This document shows, in pieces, positions 10,082 to 19,600 of a DNA stretch of 64,000 bases. Below the pieces are notes generated by a model, which saw nothing but the letters and a program-made list of their open reading frames with translations, did not search any database and was not told the DNA's origin. The number at the start of each line of letters is the position of its first letter. Within the stretch, counting starts at the first letter, position 1. The stretch is from the NCBI RefSeq assembly GCF_040784915.1, contig NZ_CP160797.1, positions 1,689,001-1,753,000 of the forward strand. The letters run 5' to 3'. Position numbers and translations under genes: made by a program. This stretch comes from Bacillus vallismortis (GTDB lineage Bacteria > Bacillota > Bacilli > Bacillales > Bacillaceae).

Positions 10082-10993
10082 ATGGAGAAAGTGATACATG
10101 AATTAAAAGAACGCGAAGTCGGCAAGGTTCTTGCAAATGAACCGCTCGCGAATCATACAACGATGAAAATCGGCGGCCCTGCGGATGTATTGGTCATTCC
10201 AAGCAGTGTAGATGCTGTCAAAAATATCATGGACGTTATTAAGAAATATGATGTGGAGTGGACAGTCATCGGCCGCGGGTCAAACCTTCTTGTTTTAGAT
10301 GAGGGGATCAGAGGCGTAGTGATTAAGCTGGGGGCAGGCCTTGACCATTTGGAGCTTGACGGGGAACAAGTAACGGTCGGAGGCGGTTATTCAGTGGTCC
10401 GTCTTGCTACATCATTGAGTAAAAAAGGCCTGTCCGGTTTGGAATTTGCTGCGGGTATTCCAGGATCAATCGGCGGAGCGGTTTATATGAATGCCGGCGC
10501 TCACGGTTCTGATATGAGCGAAATCCTCGTCAAAGCGCATATTTTATTTGAAGACGGCACGATTGAGTGGCTGACAAATGAGCAGATGGATTTCAGCTAC
10601 AGAACGTCTGTATTGCAACAGAAACGTCCGGGCGTTTGCCTTGAAGCGGTTCTGCAGCTGGAGCAGAAGGATAAGGAATCAATCGTTCAGCAAATGCAAA
10701 GCAATAAAGACTACAGAAAAAATACACAGCCGTATTCAAGCCCTTGTGCGGGAAGCATATTCAGAAATCCGCTTCCAAATCATGCCGGAAACCTTGTAGA
10801 AAAAGCAGGCTTGAAAGGATATCAAATCGGCGGTGCAAAGATTTCGGAGATGCACGGAAACTTCATCGTCAATGCGGGCGGAGCATCAGCAAAAGATGTG
10901 CTTGATCTCATTGACCATGTGAAAAAGACAATTCGTGAAAAATACGAGATTGATATGCATACAGAGGTTGAAATCATCGGCGAAAATCGCTGA
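10082..10993 (+). CDS. murB: UDP-N-acetylenolpyruvoylglucosamine reductase
   Basis: FAD-dependent, NADPH-using reductase that completes UDP-MurNAc. The ATG at 10082 has GGAGG at 10071-10075 and yields 303 residues; the in-frame ATG at 10067 lies before that site and is rejected. FAD-binding motifs include [12 protein letters not shown] and [18 protein letters not shown]. The catalytic loop [11 protein letters not shown] is present, and the C-terminus carries the usual [12 protein letters not shown]. It lies 31 bp after murG and is followed by a terminator. Confidence 0.98.
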   Translation: MEKVIHELKEREVGKVLANEPLANHTTMKIGGPADVLVIPSSVDAVKNIMDVIKKYDVEWTVIGRGSNLLVLDEGIRGVVIKLGAGLDHLELDGEQVTVGGGYSVVRLATSLSKKGLSGLEFAAGIPGSIGGAVYMNAGAHGSDMSEILVKAHILFEDGTIEWLTNEQMDFSYRTSVLQQKRPGVCLEAVLQLEQKDKESIVQQMQSNKDYRKNTQPYSSPCAGSIFRNPLPNHAGNLVEKAGLKGYQIGGAKISEMHGNFIVNAGGASAKDVLDLIDHVKKTIREKYEIDMHTEVEIIGENR

Positions 10994-11000
10994 TTCAAGT

Positions 11001-11029
11001 TCTGACTGAAGCTGTTCATATGATATACT
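11001..11029 (+). promoter_or_regulatory. Candidate extended -10 promoter between murB and divIB
   Basis: TGATATACT at 11021-11029 matches an extended -10 (TGnTATAAT) with one mismatch, but the -35 position (TCTGAC, 17-bp spacer) is poor. Oddly, a terminator hairpin starts about 12 nt downstream. Confidence 0.35.
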
Positions 11030-11040
11030 GTAAGCAAACG

Positions 11041-11072
11041 ACAAACGGCATCATAGTATGCCGTTTGTTTTG
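11041..11072 (+). terminator. Terminator-like hairpin before divIB
   Basis: ACAAACGGCAT (11041-11051) and ATGCCGTTTGT (11058-11068) form a perfect 11-bp stem, followed by TTTTGG. The short T tract suggests partial termination, allowing some readthrough from the mur genes into divIB. Confidence 0.65.
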
Positions 11073-11122
11073 GAATAGACAGACTTTTAACAGCTGTTTC
11101 ATTTGAATGAGGTGAACAGGCA

Positions 11123-11914
11123 ATGAACCCGGGGCATGACCGAGAAAAAATCGTAAACATTGAAGAACGGATTCCTAAAATTAAAGAGCAGCGGAAACAG
11201 AAGGCAAACCGCCGTCTCATTTCATTTATTATGCTCTTTTTTATGATGGTGTTGGTCATTGTGTATCTGCAGACGCCAATCAGTAAAGTATCGACAATCT
11301 CTGTAACAGGGAATGAGAATGTATCCAAAAAGGAAATTATTGACCTTTCCGATATCAACAGCGGAGATACCGAGTTTTGGAGTTTGGACAAGAAAAAAAC
11401 AGAAAAGAAGATTCAGCAAAATAAATTAGTGAAAAAAGCGGAGATCAGCAAATCGCTTCCTAATAAAATCAACATTGCGATCGAAGAATATAAAGCGATT
11501 GCTTATTTAGAAAAAGACAATGTGTACTATGAAGTGCTTGAAAATGGTTCCGTTCTGCCAAACGAAGTAACGCCGGATGATGCCGGACCGATTTTGGTGA
11601 ATTGGACTAACGCGAAAAAACGCTCTCAAATGGCTAAGCAGCTTAATGCTTTGTCAAATTCGTTAAAACAGTCAATATCAGAAATCTACTATACACCTGT
11701 AAAAATGGATGAAAACCGTATTAAATTGTACATGAACGACGGTTATGTTGTCACTGCGTCTATAAAAACCTTTGCAGACCGAATGAAAACGTATCCTTCT
11801 ATCATTTCACAGCTTAGCAGCAGTAAAAAGGGAATTATTCATTTAGAAGTTGCCACCTATTTTGAAGAGTTTGGAAAAAACGATAAATCTGCTAAAAAGG
11901 AAGATGAAAATTGA
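11123..11914 (+). CDS. divIB: Cell division protein DivIB (FtsQ homologue)
   Basis: Bitopic membrane protein of the divisome that forms a complex with FtsL and DivIC and regulates septal wall synthesis; 263 residues, the B. subtilis length. A basic N-terminal cytoplasmic tail (about residues 1-30) precedes a TM segment (about 31-50). The POTRA domain follows (SKVSTISVTGNENVSKKEI), then the beta domain and a highly charged C-terminal tail (KNDKSAKKEDEN). GAGGTG lies upstream of the ATG. The stop overlaps the TTG start of ylxW. Confidence 0.97.
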   Translation: MNPGHDREKIVNIEERIPKIKEQRKQKANRRLISFIMLFFMMVLVIVYLQTPISKVSTISVTGNENVSKKEIIDLSDINSGDTEFWSLDKKKTEKKIQQNKLVKKAEISKSLPNKINIAIEEYKAIAYLEKDNVYYEVLENGSVLPNEVTPDDAGPILVNWTNAKKRSQMAKQLNALSNSLKQSISEIYYTPVKMDENRIKLYMNDGYVVTASIKTFADRMKTYPSIISQLSSSKKGIIHLEVATYFEEFGKNDKSAKKEDEN

Positions 11915-12606
11915 GGGGCAAATCAGCAGTCCTTCTTTCTTTGATCATGCTTATCGCAGGCTTTTTGATTTCATTTTCTTTTCAAATAACTAAAGAAAAT
12001 GAAAAAGGAGCGGCTGAGTCAGAAGAGTGGAAAAAAGAATATGCGCTGAGAGATGAACTGTTGAAACAGGAGAAAGAAAATAAGACTCTTGAAAAAGAAT
12101 TGTATCAAAAGCAAAACAAAGTCCGTCAGGCAGAAAATAAGCTGAAAAAAGAAAAGACGGAATACTATAACGTCCTTGAAGATACAGAAAAATACAGAAT
12201 GTATATTGGGGAAGTCGGTGTGCAGGGAGAGGGCGTTGAGGTGACCTTGGAAGATGCGTCGTACATACCGGAAGGGGAGAATGTGAACAGTTACATCGTT
12301 CACGAAAGCCATATCTTTCAAGTGGTAAACGAACTGTATATTTCGGGTGCGGCGGCTGTTGCCGTTAATGGCCAGCGTTTGACACATGATTCCTATATCA
12401 AGTGCAACGGTCCCGTTGTAACGGTAGACGGAGTGCAGCATCCCGCTCCGTTTACGATATCAGCTATTGGAGATCCTGATGTTCTGCTGCCTTCGTTAAA
12501 TATAGCAGGAGGCCTGATCGATCAGCTGTCAATGGATCATATTTCTGTTTCCGCAGAAAAAGAGAAAAACGTTCAAATGAAACCGATTCTGAAAACGAAG
12601 GAATGA
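11911..12606 (+). CDS. ylxW: DUF881 membrane-anchored protein YlxW
   Basis: 231-residue protein of unknown biochemical role with an N-terminal signal anchor (about residues 7-25), a charged coiled coil (about 35-95) and an extracytoplasmic DUF881 domain. The TTG start (11911-11913) overlaps the divIB TGA (11912-11914), so translation is probably coupled. The next gene, ylxX, encodes a second DUF881 protein, suggesting an old duplication. Its position between divIB and ftsA hints at a wall or division role, but that is inference. Confidence 0.9.
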   Translation: MRGKSAVLLSLIMLIAGFLISFSFQITKENEKGAAESEEWKKEYALRDELLKQEKENKTLEKELYQKQNKVRQAENKLKKEKTEYYNVLEDTEKYRMYIGEVGVQGEGVEVTLEDASYIPEGENVNSYIVHESHIFQVVNELYISGAAAVAVNGQRLTHDSYIKCNGPVVTVDGVQHPAPFTISAIGDPDVLLPSLNIAGGLIDQLSMDHISVSAEKEKNVQMKPILKTKE

Positions 12607-12628
12607 CTGAAAAAGCGGGTGAAACAGA

Positions 12629-13336
12629 TTGAAAATAAAGCGTTCCTTCATAAGCATCAGTGTGCTTATGATCATCTTCGGCATCATGATAGCTGTTCAG
12701 TTTAACTCATTAAAGCACCCCAAAGTCCGAGACACAAGAGATATGTGGGATATAAGGGAAGAGCTGACTTCAGAGCAGAAGAAGCAGGAAAAGCTGCTGG
12801 ATGAAATAAACAAATATGATAAATTGCTGAATAGCTATTCGCAAACGAAAGAAATGACAAAAGAAACCGCGCTCAATAATACCTTGCAAACCTTAAAAAA
12901 AACAGCCGGCATGACCGATATAACAGGTAGCGGAATTGTCATCACCATATCCCCGCTTTTTTCTGAAAGTTTAACAGGAGAGCCGATCAAAAATCCGCCT
13001 CCGGATTTGCTGAAGAAGCTGATCAATGAACTCAACTCCTTCGGTGCAGAACAAATCTCTATTAATGAGCGAAGAGTTGTGAATCATACAGTCATAAGGG
13101 ATATAAACGGCACAACAAAAATAGACGGATACGGCCTTGACGATTATCCTTTAACAGTAAATGTGCTTGCCAAAGATCCGGACATGCTGTACAGCAGAGT
13201 GAAGGGATCAGGCCTTGAGGATCTCTTTGCATCTGAAAATTTAGCATTTAAAGCCGGTAAATCTGAAAGCGAACTGACATTAAAAGCATATGACAGGCCA
13301 TTGGATGTACAACGGCTAAAACCGCTTAAAGACTGA
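12629..13336 (+). CDS. ylxX: DUF881 membrane-anchored protein YlxX
   Basis: 235-residue paralogue of YlxW with an N-terminal TM anchor (about residues 7-25), a short coiled coil (about 45-80) and a C-terminal DUF881 domain (GSGIVITISPL, INERRVVNHTVIRDINGTTKIDG). TTG start at 12629, 22 bp after ylxW. No function is established. It probably sits outside the membrane with its neighbour. Confidence 0.88.
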   Translation: MKIKRSFISISVLMIIFGIMIAVQFNSLKHPKVRDTRDMWDIREELTSEQKKQEKLLDEINKYDKLLNSYSQTKEMTKETALNNTLQTLKKTAGMTDITGSGIVITISPLFSESLTGEPIKNPPPDLLKKLINELNSFGAEQISINERRVVNHTVIRDINGTTKIDGYGLDDYPLTVNVLAKDPDMLYSRVKGSGLEDLFASENLAFKAGKSESELTLKAYDRPLDVQRLKPLKD

Positions 13337-13353
13337 AAAGGAGGAGAACCGTC

Positions 13354-13719
13354 ATGTGGCTGCCCGTATTGGGGCTGGTGCTCGGAATTGCGCTTGGACT
13401 GATGACAAACTTAACGATACCGAGTGAATACTCAAACTATTTATCGCTTGCGGTGCTTGCCGCACTTGATACATTAATCGGCGGAATCAGGGCGCATTTA
13501 CAAGGTACATATGATGAAATGGTATTTGTTTCCGGTTTCTTTTTTAATATTATATTGGCAATAAGTTTAGCTTTTCTGGGAGTCCATCTTGGTGTAGACT
13601 TGTATTTAGCAGGTATATTCGCATTTGGAGTCAGATTATTTCAGAATATTGCCGTGATCAGAAGAAATCTACTAACAAAGTGGACTCTTTCTAAAAAAAA
13701 TAAAAAAAATGTGATATAA
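13354..13719 (+). CDS. sbp: Small basic membrane protein (DUF1290)
   Basis: 121-residue hydrophobic protein with about three to four TM segments (LPVLGLVLGIALGLM at the start) and a basic C-terminal tail ending KKNKKNVI. The name small basic protein is historical; no activity is assigned. AAGGAGGAG lies just upstream. It is the last gene before the ftsA promoter region and follows ylxX by 17 bp, so it is probably cotranscribed with ylxW and ylxX. Confidence 0.92.
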   Translation: MWLPVLGLVLGIALGLMTNLTIPSEYSNYLSLAVLAALDTLIGGIRAHLQGTYDEMVFVSGFFFNIILAISLAFLGVHLGVDLYLAGIFAFGVRLFQNIAVIRRNLLTKWTLSKKNKKNVI

Positions 13720-13720
13720 A

Positions 13721-13749
13721 AGAGGATATACATAGGATATAACGAATAT
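13721..13749 (+). promoter_or_regulatory. Sigma-H promoter of ftsAZ
   Basis: AGAGGATAT (13721-13729), an 11-bp spacer and AACGAATAT (13741-13749) fit the sigma-H consensus (RnAGGAwWW, RnnGAATww) exactly. In B. subtilis, ftsAZ is known to have a sigma-H promoter that raises FtsZ at sporulation onset for polar division. Confidence 0.85.
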
Positions 13750-13831
13750 TTTCAATAAACATAAAATGTGAAGAGCACATAAAGAATATTCCGTTGTTAT
13801 TTTTTGTTACACACTTGTAAAGCCACATTCA

Positions 13832-13860
13832 TTGTATTGTTGTTCCGCAAATAATAGAAT
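13832..13860 (+). promoter_or_regulatory. Candidate sigma-A promoter of ftsAZ
   Basis: TTGTAT, a 17-bp spacer and TAGAAT (13855-13860) lie 34 nt before the ftsA start. The -10 has one mismatch and the -35 three. ftsAZ is known to have vegetative promoters in this region; the exact assignment is inference. Confidence 0.4.
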
Positions 13861-13893
13861 AGAAATGATTGAAATGTGAGGAGGTGCCATAGA

Positions 13894-15216
13894 ATGAACA
13901 ACAATGAACTTTACGTCAGTCTTGACATCGGTACGTCCAATACAAAAGTGATCGTCGGAGAAATGACAGATGATTCCCTAAATATTATCGGTGTGGGAAA
14001 TGTACCGTCTGAAGGGTTGAAAAAAGGCTCAATCGTTGATATAGATGAAACTGTTCATTCTATAAGAAAAGCGTTTGACCAAGCTGAAAGAATGGTAGGT
14101 TTTCCGCTTAGAAAAGCTATTGTCGGCGTTAATGGAAATTATATCAATATTCAAGATACAAACGGTGTTGTAGCAGTTTCCAGTGAAAATAAAGAAATTC
14201 AGGTTGAAGATGTGCGCCGAGTCATGGAGGCGGCACAGGTTGTGTCAGTACCGCACGAACAGCTGATTGTGGATGTCATTCCTAAACAGTTTATCGTAGA
14301 TGGAAGAGATGAAATCACCGACCCGAAAAAAATGCTTGGTGTGCGTTTAGAAGTAGAGGGCACCTTGATCACCGGTTCAAAAACAATTTTACATAACTTG
14401 CTTCGCTGTGTTGAAAGAGCCGGTATTGAAATAACTGATATTTGTCTTCAGCCGCTGGCAGCCGGTTCTGCTGCATTGTCAAAGGACGAGAAAAATCTTG
14501 GAGTGGCTCTCATTGATATAGGGGGAGGGTCAACAACCATTGCCGTATTCGAGAACGGACATCTGACTTCTACCCGTGTTATTCCACTCGGAGGCGAAAA
14601 TATCACCAAAGATATCTCCATCGGATTGAGAACGTCAACAGAAGAAGCAGAACGCGTGAAAAAGCAATTTGGACATGCCTACTATGACGAAGCCTCGGAA
14701 GATGAAGTATTTGAGGTAACCGTTATCGGCACCAATCAAAAACAAACATTTACACAGCAGGAAGCAGCGAACATCATTGAAGCAAGAGTAGAAGAAATTC
14801 TTGAAATTGTTTCAGAAGAGATTAGCAGTATGGGAATTACCGATCTGCCGGGAGGCTTCGTGCTGACAGGGGGACAAGCAGCAATGCCGGGTGTCATGTC
14901 ATTGGCACAGGATGTGCTGCAAAACAATGTCAGAGTGGCAAGCCCGAATTATATCGGTGTAAGAGATCCTCAATATATGACGGGAGTGGGCATGATCCAA
15001 TTCGCCTGCCGAAATGCAAGAATCCAAGGCAGAAAAATAGGCTTCAAGATGCCTGAAGAAGCGATACAGGAAATCGCAGTCTCATCATCAGAGGAACAAG
15101 AGCAGCATCATTACCAAAATGAGGTGCAGCAGCGGCCAAAAGGAAAACAAAAAACACAAGCCGAACATCATAAACAGAGCAAAATGAAAAAACTATTAAG
15201 CATGTTTTGGGAATAG
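13894..15216 (+). CDS. ftsA: Cell division protein FtsA (actin-like membrane tether of FtsZ)
   Basis: Actin/Hsp70-fold ATPase that anchors FtsZ filaments to the membrane. The ATG at 13894 follows GAGGAGGTG and gives 440 residues; an in-frame GTG at 13876 overlaps the ribosome binding site and is rejected. The phosphate-1 motif LDIGTSNTKVIVGE, the FtsA-specific SHS2 (1c) domain (about residues 85-165) and phosphate-2 LIDIGGGSTTIAVF are visible. A Gln-rich linker leads to the C-terminal amphipathic membrane-targeting helix (KMKKLLSMFWE). ftsZ follows after 35 bp. Confidence 0.98.
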   Translation: MNNNELYVSLDIGTSNTKVIVGEMTDDSLNIIGVGNVPSEGLKKGSIVDIDETVHSIRKAFDQAERMVGFPLRKAIVGVNGNYINIQDTNGVVAVSSENKEIQVEDVRRVMEAAQVVSVPHEQLIVDVIPKQFIVDGRDEITDPKKMLGVRLEVEGTLITGSKTILHNLLRCVERAGIEITDICLQPLAAGSAALSKDEKNLGVALIDIGGGSTTIAVFENGHLTSTRVIPLGGENITKDISIGLRTSTEEAERVKKQFGHAYYDEASEDEVFEVTVIGTNQKQTFTQQEAANIIEARVEEILEIVSEEISSMGITDLPGGFVLTGGQAAMPGVMSLAQDVLQNNVRVASPNYIGVRDPQYMTGVGMIQFACRNARIQGRKIGFKMPEEAIQEIAVSSSEEQEQHHYQNEVQQRPKGKQKTQAEHHKQSKMKKLLSMFWE

Positions 15217-15251
15217 ATAGATAGTCATTCGGCAGATTAGGAGGATTTAGC

Positions 15252-16400
15252 ATGTTGGAGTTCGAAACAAACATAGACGGCTTAGCATCAATTAAAGTAA
15301 TCGGAGTAGGAGGCGGCGGTAACAACGCCGTTAACCGAATGATTGAAAATGAAGTGCAAGGAGTAGAGTACATCGCGGTAAATACGGACGCTCAAGCTCT
15401 TAACCTGTCAAAAGCAGAAGTAAAAATGCAAATCGGCGCAAAACTGACTAGAGGATTGGGAGCAGGTGCGAATCCTGAAGTCGGAAAAAAAGCCGCTGAA
15501 GAAAGCAAAGAGCAGATTGAAGAAGCATTAAAAGGCGCTGACATGGTATTCGTGACAGCTGGTATGGGGGGCGGAACAGGAACAGGTGCCGCACCGGTTA
15601 TCGCACAAATCGCGAAAGACTTAGGCGCATTAACAGTCGGAGTCGTTACAAGACCGTTTACATTTGAAGGGCGCAAAAGACAGCTTCAGGCTGCAGGCGG
15701 AATCACAGCAATGAAAGAAGCGGTGGATACACTGATCGTGATCCCGAACGACCGAATCCTTGAAATTGTTGATAAAAACACGCCGATGCTTGAAGCATTC
15801 CGTGAAGCGGATAACGTACTCCGCCAAGGGGTTCAAGGTATTTCAGACTTGATTGCGACACCTGGTCTTATCAACCTTGACTTTGCTGATGTGAAAACAA
15901 TCATGTCAAACAAAGGATCTGCTTTGATGGGTATCGGTATTGCAACTGGAGAAAACCGCGCGGCAGAGGCAGCGAAAAAGGCAATCTCCAGCCCGCTTCT
16001 TGAAGCGGCCATTGACGGTGCGCAAGGCGTTCTCATGAACATCACTGGGGGCACAAATCTCAGCCTGTATGAAGTTCAGGAAGCAGCAGACATTGTCGCT
16101 TCTGCGTCTGACCAAGACGTAAATATGATATTCGGTTCTGTTATCAATGAAAATCTAAAAGACGAGATTGTGGTGACAGTGATTGCGACTGGTTTCATTG
16201 AACAAGAGAAGGACGTGACGAAATCTCAACGTCCAAGCTTAAACCAAAGCATCAAAACAAATAATCAAAGTGCTCCAAAGCGTGAGCCAAAACGTGAGGA
16301 GCCTCAGCAACAAAACACAGTAAGCCGTCATACCTCACAGCCGGCTGATGATACGCTTGACATCCCGACATTCTTAAGAAACCGAAATAAACGCGGCTAA
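15252..16400 (+). CDS. ftsZ: Cell division GTPase FtsZ
   Basis: Tubulin homologue that polymerises into the Z ring; 382 residues. The tubulin signature GGGTGTG is at residues 106-112. The T7 synergy-loop region [11 protein letters not shown] and the flexible Gln/Lys-rich linker (about 315-365) are clear. The conserved C-terminal peptide [13 protein letters not shown] binds FtsA and SepF, followed by a short basic tail. AGGAGG precedes the ATG. Cotranscribed with ftsA; a strong terminator follows. Confidence 0.99.
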   Translation: MLEFETNIDGLASIKVIGVGGGGNNAVNRMIENEVQGVEYIAVNTDAQALNLSKAEVKMQIGAKLTRGLGAGANPEVGKKAAEESKEQIEEALKGADMVFVTAGMGGGTGTGAAPVIAQIAKDLGALTVGVVTRPFTFEGRKRQLQAAGGITAMKEAVDTLIVIPNDRILEIVDKNTPMLEAFREADNVLRQGVQGISDLIATPGLINLDFADVKTIMSNKGSALMGIGIATGENRAAEAAKKAISSPLLEAAIDGAQGVLMNITGGTNLSLYEVQEAADIVASASDQDVNMIFGSVINENLKDEIVVTVIATGFIEQEKDVTKSQRPSLNQSIKTNNQSAPKREPKREEPQQQNTVSRHTSQPADDTLDIPTFLRNRNKRG

Positions 16401-16403
16401 TGT

Positions 16404-16441
16404 AAAGGACAAAATCGTTTTCGATTTTGTCCTTTTTGTTT
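16404..16441 (+). terminator. Intrinsic terminator of ftsAZ
   Basis: AAAGGACAAAATCG (16404-16417) pairs perfectly over 14 bp with CGATTTTGTCCTTT (16422-16435) around a TTTT loop, followed by TTGTTTTC. Confidence 0.9.
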
Positions 16442-16699
16442 TCTCCAAAACATTTCTTCTATATAAAGTCTTTTTCCTTATGCCTTCCTTCACATAAAAA
16501 TAAATCAGGCCATTAGACCCATTTAAATCCCATGACAATTTTATTGTTTTCATATTTATGGAAATAAGGTGACATAAAACGACAATATCTGTAATAGAGA
16601 TTGTCTACAGTTAACGTACAGCGATGCTCTGACAAACCATTCATTTTTATAAGGAGGGACGACATTTTTTTCAAAGCATGTTGAAAAAGGGGGATAAAA
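16442..16699 (+). promoter_or_regulatory. bpr upstream region with weak promoter candidate, imperfect palindrome and orphan Shine-Dalgarno
   Basis: An AT-rich 258-bp stretch. GTGACA (16569-16574), a 17-bp spacer and TAATAG (16592-16597) is the best sigma-A-like match but weak at -10. GACAATATCT (16581-16590) and AGAGATTGTC (16596-16605) form an imperfect palindrome over that -10, a possible operator. AAGGAGG at 16651-16657 is a consensus ribosome binding site with no ATG, GTG or TTG at usable spacing. bpr is known to respond to DegU; I cannot assign a DegU site. Confidence 0.3.
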
Positions 16700-19600
16700 A
16701 TGAGGAGAAAAACGAAAAACAGACTCATCAGCTCTGTTTTAAGTACGGTTGTCATTGGTTCAATGCTTTTTCCGGGTGTAGCCGGAGCAAGCAGCAAAAG
16801 CGCCTCAGCTTCTGTTAAACAGGAGCTTCAATCTGCTGAATCCATTCAGAACAAGATCTCGAGTTCATTAAAGAAAAGCTTTAAAAAGAAAGAAAAAACG
16901 ACCTTTCTGATTAAATTTAAAGATCAAGCTGACACAAAAAAAGCGGCAAAAGCGGCTGTTAAAAAAGCGAAATCGAAGAAGCTGACTGCAGCTAAGACGG
17001 AATATCAAAAGCGTTCGGCCGTGGTGTCATCTTTAAAAGTCACAGCCGATGAATCCCAGCGAGATGTCTTAACATACTTGAACAGCCAGAAAAACAAGGG
17101 GAATGCAGACCAAATTCACTCTTATTATGTAGTGAATGGGATCGCTGTTCATGCTTCAAAAGAAGTGATGGAAAAAGTGGCGCAGTTCTCCGAAGTGGAA
17201 AAGGTGCTTCCAAATGAGAAACGGCAGCTGTTTAAATCATCCTCTCCATTTAATATGAAAAAAGCGCAAAAAGCTGTCAAAGCAACTGACGGTGTGGAAT
17301 GGAATGTAGACCAAATCGACGCCCCGAAAGCTTGGGCACTTGGATATGACGGAACTGGCACGGTTGTCGCGTCCATTGATACAGGTGTGGAATGGAACCA
17401 CCCGGCTTTAAAAGAGAAATATCGTGGATATAATCCGGAAAGTCCTGATGAGCCGGATCATGAAATGAATTGGTATGATGCCGTAGCAGGCGAAGCAAGT
17501 CCTTATGATGATTTGGCTCATGGAACCCACGTGACAGGTACGATGGTGGGATCAGAACCCGATGGAACAAATCAAATCGGTGTAGCGCCAGGCGCAAAAT
17601 GGATTGCTGTTAAAGCGTTCTCCGAAGATGGCGGCACTGATGCTGACATTTTGGAAGCCGGTGAATGGGTTTTAGCTCCAAAGGACGCAGATGGAAATCC
17701 TCACCCGGAAATGGCTCCTGATGTTGTCAATAACTCATGGGGCGGGGGCTCAGGACTTGATGAATGGTACAGGGACATGGTCAATGCCTGGCGTGCGGCC
17801 GATATTTTCCCTGAGTTTTCAGCGGGAAATACAGATATCTTTATTCCGGGCGGGCCTGGTTCTATCGCAAACCCAGCAAACTATCCGGAATCGTTTGCAA
17901 CTGGAGCGACTGATATTAACAAAAAGCTTGCTGACTTTTCTCTCCAAGGGCCATCTCCATATGATGAAATAAAGCCGGAAATTTCTGCACCTGGCGTTAA
18001 TATTCGCTCTTCCGTTCCCGGCCAGACATATGAGGACGGATGGGACGGCACATCAATGGCAGGACCGCATGTGTCCGCTGTTGCTGCATTGCTGAAACAG
18101 GCGGATGCCTCACTTTCTGTTGATGAGATGGAGGATATTTTAACCAGCACGGCTGAACCGCTGACGGATTCAACATTTCCCGATTCTCCGAATAACGGAT
18201 ACGGCCATGGTTTGGTGAACGCTTTTGACGCTGTATCAGCTGTTACAGATGGTTTAGGAAAAGCAGAAGGACAGGTCTCTGTAGAGGGAGATGATCAAGA
18301 GCCTCCTGTCTATCAGCATGAGAAAGTAACAGAAGCCTATGAAGGCGCGAACCTGCCGCTGACTTTGACAGCTGAAGACAATGTAAGTGTGACATCTGTC
18401 AAACTGTCCTATAAGCTGGATCAAGGCGAGTGGACTGAAGTAACGGCTAAACGAATCAGCGGAGATCACTTGAAAGGAACGTATCAGGCGGAGATCCCAA
18501 ACGTAAAAGGAGCTGCACTAAGCTATAAGTGGATGATTCAGGATTTTGGCGGCCATGTCGTTGAGTCTGACACATATGATATAACAGTGAAACCAAGCAT
18601 CACGGCGGGCTATAAGCAGGACTTTGAAACTGAACCCGGCGGCTGGATTGCGAGTGGCACAAATAATAGCTGGGAGTGGGGAGTTCCGTCAGCAGGCCCA
18701 AATACAGCAGCTTCCGGAGAAAAAGTATACGGAACAGACCTGGCAGGAAACTATGGCAACTCAGCAAACATGAATCTCGTGATGCCTCCTGTTAAAGTGC
18801 CGGATTCAGGAAACCTGTTTCTCCAATTTAAAAGCTGGCACAATTTAGAGAATGATTTTGATTATGGCTATGTTTTTGTTTTGCCTGAAGGTGAGAAGAA
18901 TTGGGAGCAGGCTGGCGTCTATAATGGAAAGACATCAAGCTGGATGGACGAAGAAATTGATTTATCCGCTTATAAAGGTCAAAACATTCAAGTCATGTTT
19001 AATCTTCAATCCGATGATAGCATTGCAAAAGAGGGCTGGTACATTGATGATGTAGTGCTTTCTGACAAATCGGCCGGAAAAACAGCCAAAAAGAATAAGC
19101 TGGGTGTTGAAAAGCCGTCTGGAAAGCAAAAGAAAAAGCCAGTGAATCCGAAAAAAGCTAAGCCATCTGCAAACACAGCGGTAAAAAACCAGAGTAAAGA
19201 GATACAGCCTCAAATTTTGCCGCTCAGGGCGCAAGTCAGTGTTATGGAAACAGGGAAATCAACATATTCAGATCAATCCACAGGGCAGTACACGCTGACG
19301 CACAAAGCGGGAGACTATACGCTTATGGCAGAAGCATACGGTTATCAATCGAAAACACAAAAGGTTTCTCTGCAGGCAGATCAGACGACACCAGCTAATT
19401 TTACGTTAGAAGAAATGAAGAAGGGCACATTAAAAGGCACGGTCATCAATAAAACGACAGGAGAGCCGGTAAAAGGAGCCTCTGTTTATGTTGTGGAGGA
19501 TGCTGCGGTTGAACCGGCTACAACAAATGACAAAGGTGAATATACGCTTGAGGCCTATGAAGGCGCCTATACGATTAAAGTCGCTGCACCAGGTTATTAC

